Assembly (NCBI RefSeq): GCF_017894385.1
Contig: NZ_CP059560.1
Span: 2,604,001-2,668,000 of the forward strand
From: Aromatoleum petrolei
GTDB taxonomy: Bacteria; Pseudomonadota; Gammaproteobacteria; Burkholderiales; Rhodocyclaceae
Length of the DNA stretch: 64,000 nucleotides
Reading direction: 5' to 3'
Position 1 is the first letter of the stretch, and each line of letters opens with the position of its first letter. Of this stretch, positions 47,551 through 56,862 are shown piece after piece. The notes under the pieces are model-generated. The model did not search any database, was not told where the DNA came from, and was given only the letters and a program-made list of their open reading frames with translations. Both the position numbers and the translations under genes were made by a program.

Positions 47551-48399
47551 CTAGCGACCTACCATCATCTCGCGCAGGCGGGCGACACGCTCCTGCGTGG
47601 ACGGGTGGGTCGAGAACAAGCCGCGCAGGCCGCCGCCCGACAACGGGTTCATGATCATCATCTGCGCCGTCTCGGGATGCGCCTCGGCAGCGTGCATCGG
47701 GATGCCGCGCGCGTAGGCATCGATCTTCGCCAGCGCGCTCGCGAGCGCCTCGGGGTCGCCCGAGATTTCCGCGCCGCCACGGTCCGCGCCGAACTCGCGC
47801 GTGCGCGAGATTGCCATCTGGATGATCATCGCCGCCATCGGCGCGAGGATCATCACAAGGATGGACAGGATCGGGTTGGGCCGCTCGTCGTCGCGGCTGC
47901 CGCCGAAGAACATGCCGAACTGGGCGAGCATCGAGATCGCGCCCGCGACCGTCGCCGAGATTGTCGAGATCAGGATGTCGCGGTTCTTCACGTGCGCCAG
48001 CTCGTGCGCCATCACGCCACGCAGCTCGCGCTCGGACAGCATGCGGATGATGCCGCTGGTCGCCGCGACCGCCGCGTGGTCGGGGTTGCGCCCGGTCGCG
48101 AAGGCGTTGGGCTGCTCCTCGTCGATGATGTAGACCTTGGGCATCGGCAGGCCGCCGCGCTGCGCCAGGCCGCGCACCATGTTGTACAGATAGGGCGAGC
48201 TGGTCTCGTCGACCTGGCGCGCGTTGTACATGCGCAGCACCATCTTGTCGGAGAACCAGTAGGCCCACACGTTCATCGCACCGCCGAACAGCAGCGCGAT
48301 CAGCATGCCCTGCTTGCCGCCGAGCATGCCACCCACGGCACCGAACAGGGCGACGATACCTGCCATGAGGATCGAGGTCTTGAGCCAGTTGCCGAACAT
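47551..48399 (-). CDS. htpX: Membrane zinc protease HtpX
   Basis: 282 residues, M48 family. Zinc site HELAH at 132-136, two N-terminal membrane helices ([35 protein letters not shown]) and two central ones. [17 protein letters not shown] is the family motif before the zinc site. Degrades damaged membrane proteins with FtsH. The sensor kinase gene follows after 12 bases, so the stress protease and two-component genes form one unit. Confidence 0.95.
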   Translation of the reverse strand: MFGNWLKTSILMAGIVALFGAVGGMLGGKQGMLIALLFGGAMNVWAYWFSDKMVLRMYNARQVDETSSPYLYNMVRGLAQRGGLPMPKVYIIDEEQPNAFATGRNPDHAAVAATSGIIRMLSERELRGVMAHELAHVKNRDILISTISATVAGAISMLAQFGMFFGGSRDDERPNPILSILVMILAPMAAMIIQMAISRTREFGADRGGAEISGDPEALASALAKIDAYARGIPMHAAEAHPETAQMMIMNPLSGGGLRGLFSTHPSTQERVARLREMMVGR

Positions 48400-48473
48400 G
48401 TGCGTATTTCCTTCCTCAGTGATTGGGCTTGTATGACCCCATGTGGGGCCGAACGCCTAGGCTTCAATGCGGA

Positions 48474-48491
48474 GCGGGGATTTCTCCCCGC
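48474..48491 (-). terminator. Hairpin after fmt
   Basis: GCGGGGA/TCCCCGC perfect 7-bp stem with a TTTC loop, six bases past the fmt stop. A further CCCCA-TG-TGGGG palindrome lies at 48437-48448. Together they separate def-fmt from htpX. Confidence 0.5.
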
Positions 48492-48497
48492 GTGCCA

Positions 48498-49445
48498 TCA
48501 GGCTCCGCTGCCGAAGCGTTCGCCTGCACTGACCGGGAATCCGCGCAGAAATTCCCCGGCGGGCATGCGCCGGCTGCCCGGCTTCTGCAATTCGACGAGG
48601 CGCAGCGCGCCCTCGCCGCAGGCGACGAGGACCCCGGACTCGTCCGCCGCCAGCACCGTGCCCGGCTCGCCGGCTGCGGCGACGGGCTCCGCACGCCAGA
48701 TCTTCACCGCGACCTCGCGCAGCGTGCCGACCGCGCCCGGAAAGGGATTGAAGGCCCGCACCGCGCGTCCGATCTCGACCGCCGGGCGACGCCAGTCGAT
48801 CGCCGCCTCGGCCTTGCCGATCTTTGCCGCGTAGGTCACCCCGGCCTCGGGCTGCCGCTCCGCCCTGAGCGTGCCCTGCGGCAGCGCGCGCAGCGCCTCC
48901 ACCACCATCTCCGCCCCCAGCGCGGCGAGGCGGTCATGCAGGGTCGCGGTCGTCTCGTCGGGGCCGATGGCGATGGCGCGCTTCATCAGCATCGCGCCGG
49001 TATCGAGCCCCTCGTCCATCTGCATGATCGTGATGCCGGTCTCGGCGTCGCCGGCCTCGATCGCGCGGTGAATCGGCGCCGCGCCACGCCAGCGCGGCAG
49101 CAGCGAGGCGTGGATGTTGATGCAGCCCAGGCGCGGCAGCTCCAGCACCGCCGGCGGCAGCAGCAGGCCGTAAGCCGCGACGACAAGGATGTCCGGCGCG
49201 CAGGCGGCGAGCGCCGCGCGCTGCTCCTCGGTGCGCAGCTTCTCGGGCTGGTCAACGGCGATGCCGTGCGCCAGCGCGACCTGCTTGACCGGACTCGCGC
49301 TGAGCTTCATGCCGCGCCCGGCGGGGCGGTCCGGCTGGGTCAGCACCAGCGGCACCTCGAATCCCGCGGCGAGGATCGCCTCCAGCGCCGCGGCGGCGAA
49401 CTCCGGCGTGCCCGCGAAGGCGACGCGCAAGGAAGGCGCGCTCAC
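48498..49445 (-). CDS. fmt: Methionyl-tRNA formyltransferase
   Basis: 315 residues. N-terminal [15 protein letters not shown], catalytic region [18 protein letters not shown] with the Asn-His-Asp set, and the C-terminal OB-like domain. The start is GTG at 49445, which overlaps the def stop as GTGA and gives the normal N-terminus. Formylates initiator Met-tRNA. Confidence 0.96.
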   Translation of the reverse strand: MSAPSLRVAFAGTPEFAAAALEAILAAGFEVPLVLTQPDRPAGRGMKLSASPVKQVALAHGIAVDQPEKLRTEEQRAALAACAPDILVVAAYGLLLPPAVLELPRLGCINIHASLLPRWRGAAPIHRAIEAGDAETGITIMQMDEGLDTGAMLMKRAIAIGPDETTATLHDRLAALGAEMVVEALRALPQGTLRAERQPEAGVTYAAKIGKAEAAIDWRRPAVEIGRAVRAFNPFPGAVGTLREVAVKIWRAEPVAAAGEPGTVLAADESGVLVACGEGALRLVELQKPGSRRMPAGEFLRGFPVSAGERFGSGA

Positions 49446-49945
49446 GCGGTGATCCGCGCTTTCTTCGCCAGCCGCGTCTTGATGCGGCCGAGCTTCAACG
49501 GCGACAGGTATTCGACGAAGACCTTGCCTTCGAGGTGATCGAGCTCGTGCTGGATGCACACCGCCAACAGGCCGTCCGCTTCCAGTTCGAAGGGTTTGCC
49601 GTCGGCGTCGAGCGCCTTCACGCGCACGCGCTCGGCGCGGCACACGCTCTCGTAGATGCCGGGCACCGACAGGCAACCTTCCTCGCCGATGTGCTCGCCG
49701 GACTTCTCCAGGATTTCGGCGTTGATGAACACGCGCAGGTCGGATCGGTCCTCGCTGACGTCGATCACCACCACCCGCTTGTGCACATCCACCTGGGTCG
49801 CGGCGAGCCCGATGCCGGGCGCCTCGTACATCGTCTCGGCCATGTCCTTGACGAGCTGACGGATCGAATCGTCCACCTGCGCAACCGGGGCGGCGCGCGT
49901 GTGCAAACGGGGGTCGGGATAGCGGAGGATCGGTAATAGCGCCAT
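49442..49945 (-). CDS. def: Peptide deformylase
   Basis: 167 residues with the three deformylase motifs: [17 protein letters not shown] (metal Cys) and QHELDHLEG (metal His pair and catalytic Glu). Removes the N-formyl group from new proteins. Heads the def-fmt pair and is divergent from the LysM gene. On the minus strand TTGAAA (49980-49985) could be its -35 box, but the -10 box is weak. Confidence 0.97.
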   Translation of the reverse strand: MALLPILRYPDPRLHTRAAPVAQVDDSIRQLVKDMAETMYEAPGIGLAATQVDVHKRVVVIDVSEDRSDLRVFINAEILEKSGEHIGEEGCLSVPGIYESVCRAERVRVKALDADGKPFELEADGLLAVCIQHELDHLEGKVFVEYLSPLKLGRIKTRLAKKARITA

Positions 49946-50105
49946 AAATGCTTGCCGGGTTAAGTCATTACGTGCAGAATTTCAAGTGCTTTGGCATGCT
50001 GTCGGGGTCGCCCCGGCATTCGAATCGAGTCTGCGGATTGGATCCTCGACCGGCGGAACGCGTTCCGGTAGCGGAAATCCGGTCCGTTCCAATCGGAAGC
50101 GAGCG

Positions 50106-51131
50106 ATGACCCGCATTATATTCCCTCTCCTCTTCAGCGTTGCGACCCTTCTCGGCGCCCCCGCGCTCGCGGCACCGGCCGCGATCGCCGACGATGCCCC
50201 CGACAGCCACACGGTCGTGCGCGGGGACACGCTGTGGGGAATCTCGGGCAAGTTCCTCAAGGAACCGTGGCGCTGGCCCGAAGTGTGGCGCCTCAACCGC
50301 GACCAGATCCGCAACCCGCACCTGATTTACCCCGGCCAGATCATCGTGCTCGACCGCAGCGGCCCCTACCTGTCGATCGGCCGCCGCATCGGCGACCAGA
50401 AACTGCAACCGCAGGCCTATCACGAAGAGCTCAAGGACGCCCTGGCCAGCATCCCGATGCAGGACATCGAGCCCTTCCTGACCAAGCCGCTGGTCGTCGA
50501 CGAGGCACGCCTGGCCGACGCCGGCACCGTGGTGGCGACCGAGACGAGCCGCGTGTACATGGGCCCCGGCGACACCATCTTCGCGAAGAACATCAAGGAA
50601 GACCAGAAGGTGTGGCAGGTGCTGCGCCCGGCCAAGCCGCTCACCGACCCGGTCACCAAGGAAGTCCTCGGCTACGAGGCGATGTACCTCGGCGCCGCGC
50701 GCGTCACCGAGAACGGCACGCCGGCCACGCTCGAGATCCTCAGCGCGGTCGAGGAAATCGGCACCGGCGACCGCCTGCTCGTCAGCGACAAGCCCGAGAT
50801 CTTCTCCAACGTGCCGCACGCGCCCGAGAACGAGGTTGCCGGCCGTCTGATCAGCATCTACCGCGGCGTCGCCGAAACCGGCCGCAACCATGTCGTGACG
50901 CTCAACGTCGGCGCACGCGAAGGCATCGAGCGCGGCCACGTGCTGGCGCTGCACCGCAACCGCGGCTCGGTCGTCTACAAGGACGACGACGGCAACAAGG
51001 AAACCTACAACCTGCCCGAGAAGCGCTACGGCCTCCTGTTCGTGTTCCGTGTCTTCGACCGCGTGTCCTACGCGCTGGTGATGGAGACCGACGGCCAGGT
51101 CTCGGTCGGCGACAGCGTACGCAAGCCCTGA
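50106..51131 (+). CDS. LysM-domain exported protein
   Basis: 341 residues. Signal peptide RIIFPLLFSVATLLGAPALA, then one LysM domain (about 34-82, SHTVVRGDTLWGISGKFL to IYPGQIIVLDRS), which binds peptidoglycan. The rest is a beta-rich domain with repeats such as VYMGPGDTIFAKN and VTLNVGAREGIERGHVLAL. The family is conserved next to dprA in betaproteobacteria; function unknown beyond the cell-wall link. 10 bases before dprA. Confidence 0.88.
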   Translation: MTRIIFPLLFSVATLLGAPALAAPAAIADDAPDSHTVVRGDTLWGISGKFLKEPWRWPEVWRLNRDQIRNPHLIYPGQIIVLDRSGPYLSIGRRIGDQKLQPQAYHEELKDALASIPMQDIEPFLTKPLVVDEARLADAGTVVATETSRVYMGPGDTIFAKNIKEDQKVWQVLRPAKPLTDPVTKEVLGYEAMYLGAARVTENGTPATLEILSAVEEIGTGDRLLVSDKPEIFSNVPHAPENEVAGRLISIYRGVAETGRNHVVTLNVGAREGIERGHVLALHRNRGSVVYKDDDGNKETYNLPEKRYGLLFVFRVFDRVSYALVMETDGQVSVGDSVRKP

Positions 51132-51141
51132 CACTCCTGCA

Positions 51142-52296
51142 GTGGAGGACGATCTTTCCGCCTGGCTGCGGCTGACCCTCCTCCCCGGCATCGGGCCCGA
51201 ACGCCAGCGCAGTCTGCTCGCCGCGTTCGGACTGCCCGCGCAGGTGTTTGCCGCCGGCCGCAGTGCAATCGCCGCGGTCGCCGGTGCGGACACCGCCGAT
51301 CTCCTCTTCGCCGCGCCCGACGAGGCGCGCATCGCCGCCGCCCTCGCATGGGCCGCGGAACCGGGCAACCACATCCTCACCCTCGCCGACGCAGCCTATC
51401 CGCGCGGCCTGCTCGAGATCCCCGACCCGCCGGTGCTGCTGTACGTGAAGGGCGATCCGGCGCTGCTCGCCGGGAGCGCGCTGGCGATCGTCGGCGCCCG
51501 TTCCGCGACGCCGGGCGGCGTCGCCAATGCCCAGGCCTTTGCCCACCATCTCGCCGGCGCGGGGCTCACGATCGTCAGCGGACTTGCGCTCGGCATCGAC
51601 GCCGCGGCCCACCGCGGCGCACTCGAGCAGGCCGACGGCAAGACCGTCGCGGTCATCGGCACCGGGGCGGACCGCGTCTATCCCGCCCGCCACCAGGCGC
51701 TCGCGCGCGAGATCGCGCAGCGCGGCGCCATCGTCAGTGAGCTGGCGCTCGGCACGCCCGCGCTGCCACACAACTTCCCGCGCCGCAACCGCCTCATCGC
51801 CGGCCTCGCCCGCGGCGTGCTGGTCGTCGAGGCGGCCGTCGGCAGCGGCTCGCTGATCACCGCGCGGCTCGCGTCCGAATGCGGGCGCGAGGTGCTCGCG
51901 ATCCCCGGCTCCATCCATTCGCCGCTTGCGCGCGGCTGCCACCGCCTAATCCGCGACGGCGCCAAGCTGGTCGAGACGGCCGCCGACGTGCTCGACGAAC
52001 TCGCCTGGGGCGGGACAAGGGCACCAGCCCCGCCGCCGGCCCGCAGCCCGGCACGGGGACGCAAGCGCGCGGAGGAGGACGCTTCGCACGCCCTGTTCCC
52101 TGCGCCTGCGCCGCACGCGGACCTGCCGCCGGAACAGGCCGCGGTACTCGACGCCCTGGGACACGACCCGCTCGATGTCGACACCCTGGCCGCACGCAGC
52201 GGCTTGACGCTCGATGCGCTCTACGCCATTCTGCTGTCACTGGAGCTCGACGGTCGGATCAGCCGACTCCCCGGCGGTCGCTTCCAGCGCCATTGA
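51142..52296 (+). CDS. dprA: DNA-processing protein DprA
   Basis: 384 residues. N-terminal helical part (WLRLTLLPGIGPERQRSLLAAFG), Rossmann-like core with IVGARSATPGG and SGLALGIDAAAHRGAL, GTGADRVYPARH, and a C-terminal winged-helix domain (PLDVDTLAARSGLTLDALYAILLSLELDGRI). Loads RecA on incoming single strands during transformation. Start is GTG. An Ala/Pro/Arg-rich linker joins core and winged helix. Confidence 0.96.
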   Translation: MEDDLSAWLRLTLLPGIGPERQRSLLAAFGLPAQVFAAGRSAIAAVAGADTADLLFAAPDEARIAAALAWAAEPGNHILTLADAAYPRGLLEIPDPPVLLYVKGDPALLAGSALAIVGARSATPGGVANAQAFAHHLAGAGLTIVSGLALGIDAAAHRGALEQADGKTVAVIGTGADRVYPARHQALAREIAQRGAIVSELALGTPALPHNFPRRNRLIAGLARGVLVVEAAVGSGSLITARLASECGREVLAIPGSIHSPLARGCHRLIRDGAKLVETAADVLDELAWGGTRAPAPPPARSPARGRKRAEEDASHALFPAPAPHADLPPEQAAVLDALGHDPLDVDTLAARSGLTLDALYAILLSLELDGRISRLPGGRFQRH

Positions 52297-52313
52297 CCAG
52301 ACGGTGTGCCGCC

Positions 52314-52781
52314 ATGTTCGACATCCTTGTATACCTCTTCGAGAACTACGTTCACGCCGCCGCCTGCCCCGAAATCGACCAGCTCGCCCGCAAGCTTTCG
52401 GCGGCCGGTTTCGAGGAGGACGAGATCACCGAAGCCCTCGACTGGCTCTCGGGCCTGCGCAGCATTTCCGACGCCTCGCCGCTCGCGACGACGCCCGCTG
52501 CGGGCGCATTCCGCGTGTATGCGGCCGAGGAAGAGCTGCAACTGAGCAGCGAGTGCCGCGGCTTCCTCGCCTTCCTCGAGAATGCCGGCGCGCTGGACGC
52601 GGGAACGCGGGAAATCATCATCGAGCGCACGCTGGCGCTGAGCGGATTCGGCGTCAGCCTCGCCCGGCTCAAGGTGATCGTGCTGATGGTACTGTGGCAG
52701 CGCGAACTGCCGCTCGACAGCCTGATCGTCGATGAACTGCTCGGGGAAGAAGCCGACGAAGGCGGGCAACTCCTGCACTGA
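52314..52781 (+). CDS. smg: Smg family protein (DUF494)
   Basis: 155 residues, whole-length Smg family: MFDILVYLFENYVH at the start and a conserved helical C-terminus (IVLMVLWQRELPLDSLIVDELL). Usually found behind dprA as here. Role not established. Confidence 0.93.
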   Translation: MFDILVYLFENYVHAAACPEIDQLARKLSAAGFEEDEITEALDWLSGLRSISDASPLATTPAAGAFRVYAAEEELQLSSECRGFLAFLENAGALDAGTREIIIERTLALSGFGVSLARLKVIVLMVLWQRELPLDSLIVDELLGEEADEGGQLLH

Positions 52782-52886
52782 GCGCGTCCGCGGCGCTTGC
52801 ACCCTTGACGGCGGCCTGCTTATCATGCGCCGCTCGATTACCCCATACACGAAAACCGGCAGGGTTTTCCAAGGCGGCCAAGCGGC

Positions 52887-55475
52887 ATGAGCAAGCAACT
52901 GATCATCGCGGAGAAACCCTCGGTCGCGCAGGACATCGCCCGCGCGCTGGGCGGCTTCACGAAAGAAAAGGACTATTTCGAGTCCGACGAGTACGTGCTC
53001 TCATCGGCCGTCGGCCACCTGCTCGAGCTGGTGGTGCCCGACGAGTACGAGGTCAAGCGCGGCAAATGGACCTTCGCCCACCTGCCGGTGATCCCCCCGC
53101 AGTTCGCGCTCAAGCCGATCGAGAAGACCGACGACCGCCTGAAACTGCTGACGCGGCTGATCAAGCGCAAGGACGTCACCGGCCTGATCAACGCCTGTGA
53201 CGCGGGCCGCGAGGGCGAGCTGATCTTCAATTTCATCGTGCAGCACGCAAAGAGCGACAAGCCGGTGCGCCGCCTGTGGCTGCAGTCGATGACGGCGAAC
53301 GCGATCCGCGACGGTTTCGCCCAGCTGCGCTCGGCGCAGGAGGTCGAGGGCCTGCGCCAGGCGGCGGTGTGCCGCGCCGAGAGCGACTGGCTGATCGGCA
53401 TCAACGGCACGCGCGCGATGACCGCGTTCAACTCCAAGACCGGCGGCTTCCACCTCACCACGGTCGGGCGTGTGCAGACGCCGACCCTGGCGATCGTCGT
53501 CGAGCGCGAGCAGAAGATCCGCCAGTTCAAGCCGCGCGATTACTGGGAACTGGAAGCTTCCTTCGGCTGCCAGGCCGGCAGCTACGCAGGGCGCTGGTTC
53601 GACGAGAAGTTCAGGAAGCCCGAGGGCGACGAGCACGCGACCGCCTTCCGCCTGTGGGACAAGGCGCAGGCCGAGGCGATCAAGGCGAAGTGCGACGGCA
53701 AGCCCGGCACGGTCACGGAGGAGTCCAAGCCCTCGACCCAGCTCTCGCCGCTGCTCTTCGACCTCACCAGCCTGCAGCGCGAGGCCAACGGCCGCTTCGG
53801 CTTCTCCGCGCGCGTGACGCTGCAGATCGCGCAGGCGCTGTACGAAAAGCACAAGGTGCTGACCTACCCACGTACCGATTCGCGCGCGCTGCCGGAGGAC
53901 TACCTCGGCTCGGTGAAGGACGTGCTGCGCGCCTTGCCGATCGAGTACGCGCCATTCGCGAACGAGATCGCGAAGAAGGACTGGGTGAAGCCCAACAAGC
54001 GCATCTTCAACAACGCCAAGATCTCCGACCACTTCGCGATCATCCCGACCGGCACGCTGCCGAAGAGCCTGTCGGAAGCCGAGTTCAAGATCTACGACCT
54101 GGTGACGCGGCGCTTCCTGTCGGTGTTCTACCCGGCGGCCGAATACCGCATCACGACACGCATCACGCGCGTCGCGGGCGAGGCCTTCAAGACCGAGGGC
54201 AAGGTGCTGGTGAATTCGGGCTGGCTGGCCGTGTACGGCAAGGAAGCCGTCAAGGACGACGAGGATGGCGCCAGCGGCGGCGGCGCGCAGCTGTGCGCGG
54301 TGCAGCCGAACGAGACGGTATCGACCGACGACATCCTCGTGAAGTCGCTCGTCACCAAGCCGCCCGCACGCTACAACGAAGCGACCCTGCTCTCGGCGAT
54401 GGAAGGCGCGGGCAAAATGGTCGACGACGAGGAGCTGCGCGCGGCAATGGGCGAACGCGGCCTGGGCACTCCAGCGACGCGCGCGCAGATCATCGAGGGC
54501 CTGATCGCGGAGCAGTACATCCACCGCGAGGGGCGCGAGCTGATCCCGAGCGCCAAGGCCTTCTCGCTGATCACGCTGCTGAAGGGCCTCGACGTGTCGG
54601 CCCTGACCTCGCCCGAGCTGACCGGCGAATGGGAGCACAAACTCGCGCAGATGGAGCGCGGCCAGCTGTCGCGCCCCGAGTTCATGCGCGAGATCGCGGA
54701 GATGGCGCGCGAGGTCGTCGAGCGTGCGAAGCGCTACGAGTCGGACACCGTGCCGGGCGACTTCGTCACGCTGGCTACGCCGTGCCCGAAATGCGGCGGC
54801 GTCGTGAAGGAGAACTACAAGAAGTTCGCCTGCCAAGGCTGCGACTGGAGCGCGTGGAAGATCGTCGCCGGGCGGCAATTCGAGATCGACGAGATCGAGA
54901 CCCTGCTGCGCGCGGGCAAGGTCGGCCCGCTGATGGGCTTCCGCAGCAAGATGGGGCGGCTCTTCAACGCCGAGATCAGGCTCAACGACGACAAGCAGCC
55001 GGAATTCGACTTCGGCCAGCCGAAGGACGACGGCGAGGGCGCCGAGCCGGTGGATTTCTCCGGCCAGGAGGCCCTGGGCGCGTGCCCGAAGTGCGCCGCG
55101 CCGGTGTACGAGCACGGCATGGCCTACGTGTGCGCGAAGTCGGTGGGGCCGGAGAAGGCCTGCGACTTCCGCTCGGGCAAGGTCATCCTGCAGCAGCCGG
55201 TGGAGCGCGAGCAGATGGCGAAGCTGCTCGCCGACGGCCGCACCGACCTGCTCAAGGGTTTCGTGTCGACGCGCACCAAGCGCAAGTTCTCGGCCTTCCT
55301 CGTGCGGGGAGCGGACGGCAAGGTGGGCTTCGAGTTCGAGCCGAAGGCACCCAAGGCCGGAGCGAAGACCAAGGCCGGCGACGGAGCCGACAAGGAAGGC
55401 TCGGCGGCCGAGGCCGCCGACAAGGCCAAACCGGCTGCGCGCAAGACCGGCACGCGCACGCGCAAGGAAGCCTGA
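52887..55475 (+). CDS. topB: DNA topoisomerase III
   Basis: 862 residues, type IA topoisomerase. Toprim domain (QLIIAEKPSVAQDIARAL, NACDAGREGELIF), catalytic Tyr327 in LTYPRTDSRALP, and two C-terminal zinc-ribbon-like repeats (PCPKCGG...CQGCDW and CPKCAAPV...). An Ala/Lys-rich tail follows. Decatenates and resolves recombination intermediates, often with RecQ. Ends 13 bases from the convergent flavoprotein gene. Confidence 0.96.
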   Translation: MSKQLIIAEKPSVAQDIARALGGFTKEKDYFESDEYVLSSAVGHLLELVVPDEYEVKRGKWTFAHLPVIPPQFALKPIEKTDDRLKLLTRLIKRKDVTGLINACDAGREGELIFNFIVQHAKSDKPVRRLWLQSMTANAIRDGFAQLRSAQEVEGLRQAAVCRAESDWLIGINGTRAMTAFNSKTGGFHLTTVGRVQTPTLAIVVEREQKIRQFKPRDYWELEASFGCQAGSYAGRWFDEKFRKPEGDEHATAFRLWDKAQAEAIKAKCDGKPGTVTEESKPSTQLSPLLFDLTSLQREANGRFGFSARVTLQIAQALYEKHKVLTYPRTDSRALPEDYLGSVKDVLRALPIEYAPFANEIAKKDWVKPNKRIFNNAKISDHFAIIPTGTLPKSLSEAEFKIYDLVTRRFLSVFYPAAEYRITTRITRVAGEAFKTEGKVLVNSGWLAVYGKEAVKDDEDGASGGGAQLCAVQPNETVSTDDILVKSLVTKPPARYNEATLLSAMEGAGKMVDDEELRAAMGERGLGTPATRAQIIEGLIAEQYIHREGRELIPSAKAFSLITLLKGLDVSALTSPELTGEWEHKLAQMERGQLSRPEFMREIAEMAREVVERAKRYESDTVPGDFVTLATPCPKCGGVVKENYKKFACQGCDWSAWKIVAGRQFEIDEIETLLRAGKVGPLMGFRSKMGRLFNAEIRLNDDKQPEFDFGQPKDDGEGAEPVDFSGQEALGACPKCAAPVYEHGMAYVCAKSVGPEKACDFRSGKVILQQPVEREQMAKLLADGRTDLLKGFVSTRTKRKFSAFLVRGADGKVGFEFEPKAPKAGAKTKAGDGADKEGSAAEAADKAKPAARKTGTRTRKEA

Positions 55476-55488
55476 ACGGAGGCGCGCG

Positions 55489-56637
55489 TCAGCGCGCGAC
55501 GCGGCCGACCAGGCTGCTGCTTTCGCCGACTGGCTCCCCGACCAGCGCGAAACCGCGCAGCGCCCCTGCGCGGTCATGGAACAGCGCGCGCACGCCGCGG
55601 GCGGTGGCCGATTCGTGCCATTCGCCGGCGACGGGCGGCGGCTCGCACAGCGCCACCGGGCAGCATTCCAGGTTCAGGCGCCGGACGCGCGCCTTCCAGC
55701 GCATACGCGCGGTGTGCCCCGCGAGCACGTCGGCGAGCACCTGCGCACCGGTTTCGATGTCCTCCCCGAGCTCGAACACGCGTCCCTCGAATTCCGCACA
55801 GCCGCCCAGCGCGTGAATGCCCTCGGCCGAGCTGTGCATGACCGCATCGACGACGATGCCCGTGGCGACGTCCAGCCCCGCGGCCCGTGCGAGCTGCACG
55901 CGCGGTCGGGTGCCCAGCGCGGCGACGAGCACGTCGACGGCGAGCGGCTGGCCGCCCAGGGTCGTGACATCGAGCTCGTGCATGCCCTGGTCGATGCGCT
56001 GCACACCGTCCTCGGTGCGGATGTGCACGCCGGCCGCGGCGAGCGCGTCGGCGATGCGTTGCGCACTCAGGGCAGGGACCCTGCCTGCAAGCAGGTTCGG
56101 GCCCGCTTCCAGCAAGCTCACTTCGCAGCCGCCGCGCTTGAGGCTTTCCGCCAGCTCGCAGCCGCGAATGCCGCCGCCGACGACGGCAACACGCCTGCGC
56201 CCGGCAAGTTCGGAGCGCAGGTAGGCGTACTCGGCGAGGCTGCCGACGGTGAGGACGGCCGCGGCGGCGCTGCCGCGCACGTTCGCCGGCCGGACCGATT
56301 CCGCGCCCGTCGCGAGCACCAGCTGCGACCACGGCAGCTCCGGCTGCGCAGGGTTGTCGGTGCGCAGCACGCGGCCGGCGAGGTCGATCGCGAGCGCACG
56401 GCGGCGCGGGGTGATGCTGGCCTCGAAGCGGTAGGCCATTTGCTCCGCGGTCGCGATCACCAGTTCGTCGGCCTCACGCTGATGGGCGAGGCCCGCGGGG
56501 AGCTGGTCCTTGGAATAGGCCGAGGCGTCGTCCGCGCCGATCATGTGGATCGCGCGCTGGCGGTCGCGCTGGCGCAAGGCACGCAACAGCGCATAGCCGG
56601 CGAAGCCGGTGCCGACGATCACGAGCGGTGCATTCAC
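55489..56637 (-). CDS. Rubredoxin-NAD+ reductase-like FAD oxidoreductase
   Basis: 382 residues. FAD-binding VIVGTGFAGYALLRALR at the N-terminus, NAD-binding VAVVGGGIRGCELAESLKRGG at mid-length, and the second FAD motif GIHALGGCAEFEG. Resembles rubredoxin or ferredoxin reductases; no rubredoxin gene lies nearby. The start is GTG at 56637 with GGGGGAG upstream; an in-frame ATG at 56667 would add ten atypical residues. Downstream of oxyR on the same strand but separated by a repeat cluster, so oxidative-stress linkage is possible but unproven. Confidence 0.82.
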   Translation of the reverse strand: MNAPLVIVGTGFAGYALLRALRQRDRQRAIHMIGADDASAYSKDQLPAGLAHQREADELVIATAEQMAYRFEASITPRRRALAIDLAGRVLRTDNPAQPELPWSQLVLATGAESVRPANVRGSAAAAVLTVGSLAEYAYLRSELAGRRRVAVVGGGIRGCELAESLKRGGCEVSLLEAGPNLLAGRVPALSAQRIADALAAAGVHIRTEDGVQRIDQGMHELDVTTLGGQPLAVDVLVAALGTRPRVQLARAAGLDVATGIVVDAVMHSSAEGIHALGGCAEFEGRVFELGEDIETGAQVLADVLAGHTARMRWKARVRRLNLECCPVALCEPPPVAGEWHESATARGVRALFHDRAGALRGFALVGEPVGESSSLVGRVAR

Positions 56638-56750
56638 GGCGCTCCCCCGGGGAAGGCATAGTTTCACGCTAGTCGCCGGCGGGCGGAACGGCGCGGCAAT
56701 CGGTCACGCCGGCCGGTGCCCGGGAAAGACGACGATCCCGGCAAGGCACG

Positions 56751-56836
56751 ACCTTCGGGGCTGGACCCTTCGACGAAGCTGTCCTGAGCGATGCCGAAGG
56801 GCATTGGCAGGGCTTCGACAAGCTCAGCCCGAAGGT
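56751..56836. repeat. Palindromic repeat cluster (CTTCGACAAGCTCAG type)
   Basis: 86 bases with outer arms ACCTTCGGGGCTG and CAGCCCGAAGGT, almost perfectly complementary. Inside are CTTCGACGAAGCTGTCCTGAG with a closing CGAAGG, and CTTCGACAAGCTCAGCCCGAAGG in two parts. These are variants of an extragenic palindrome widely dispersed in beta- and gammaproteobacterial genomes. It fills the gap between oxyR and the flavoprotein gene and may act as a terminator or message stabiliser for oxyR. Confidence 0.75.
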
Positions 56837-56862
56837 GCGTCTGCCTGTCGGGTCAAATCGCC

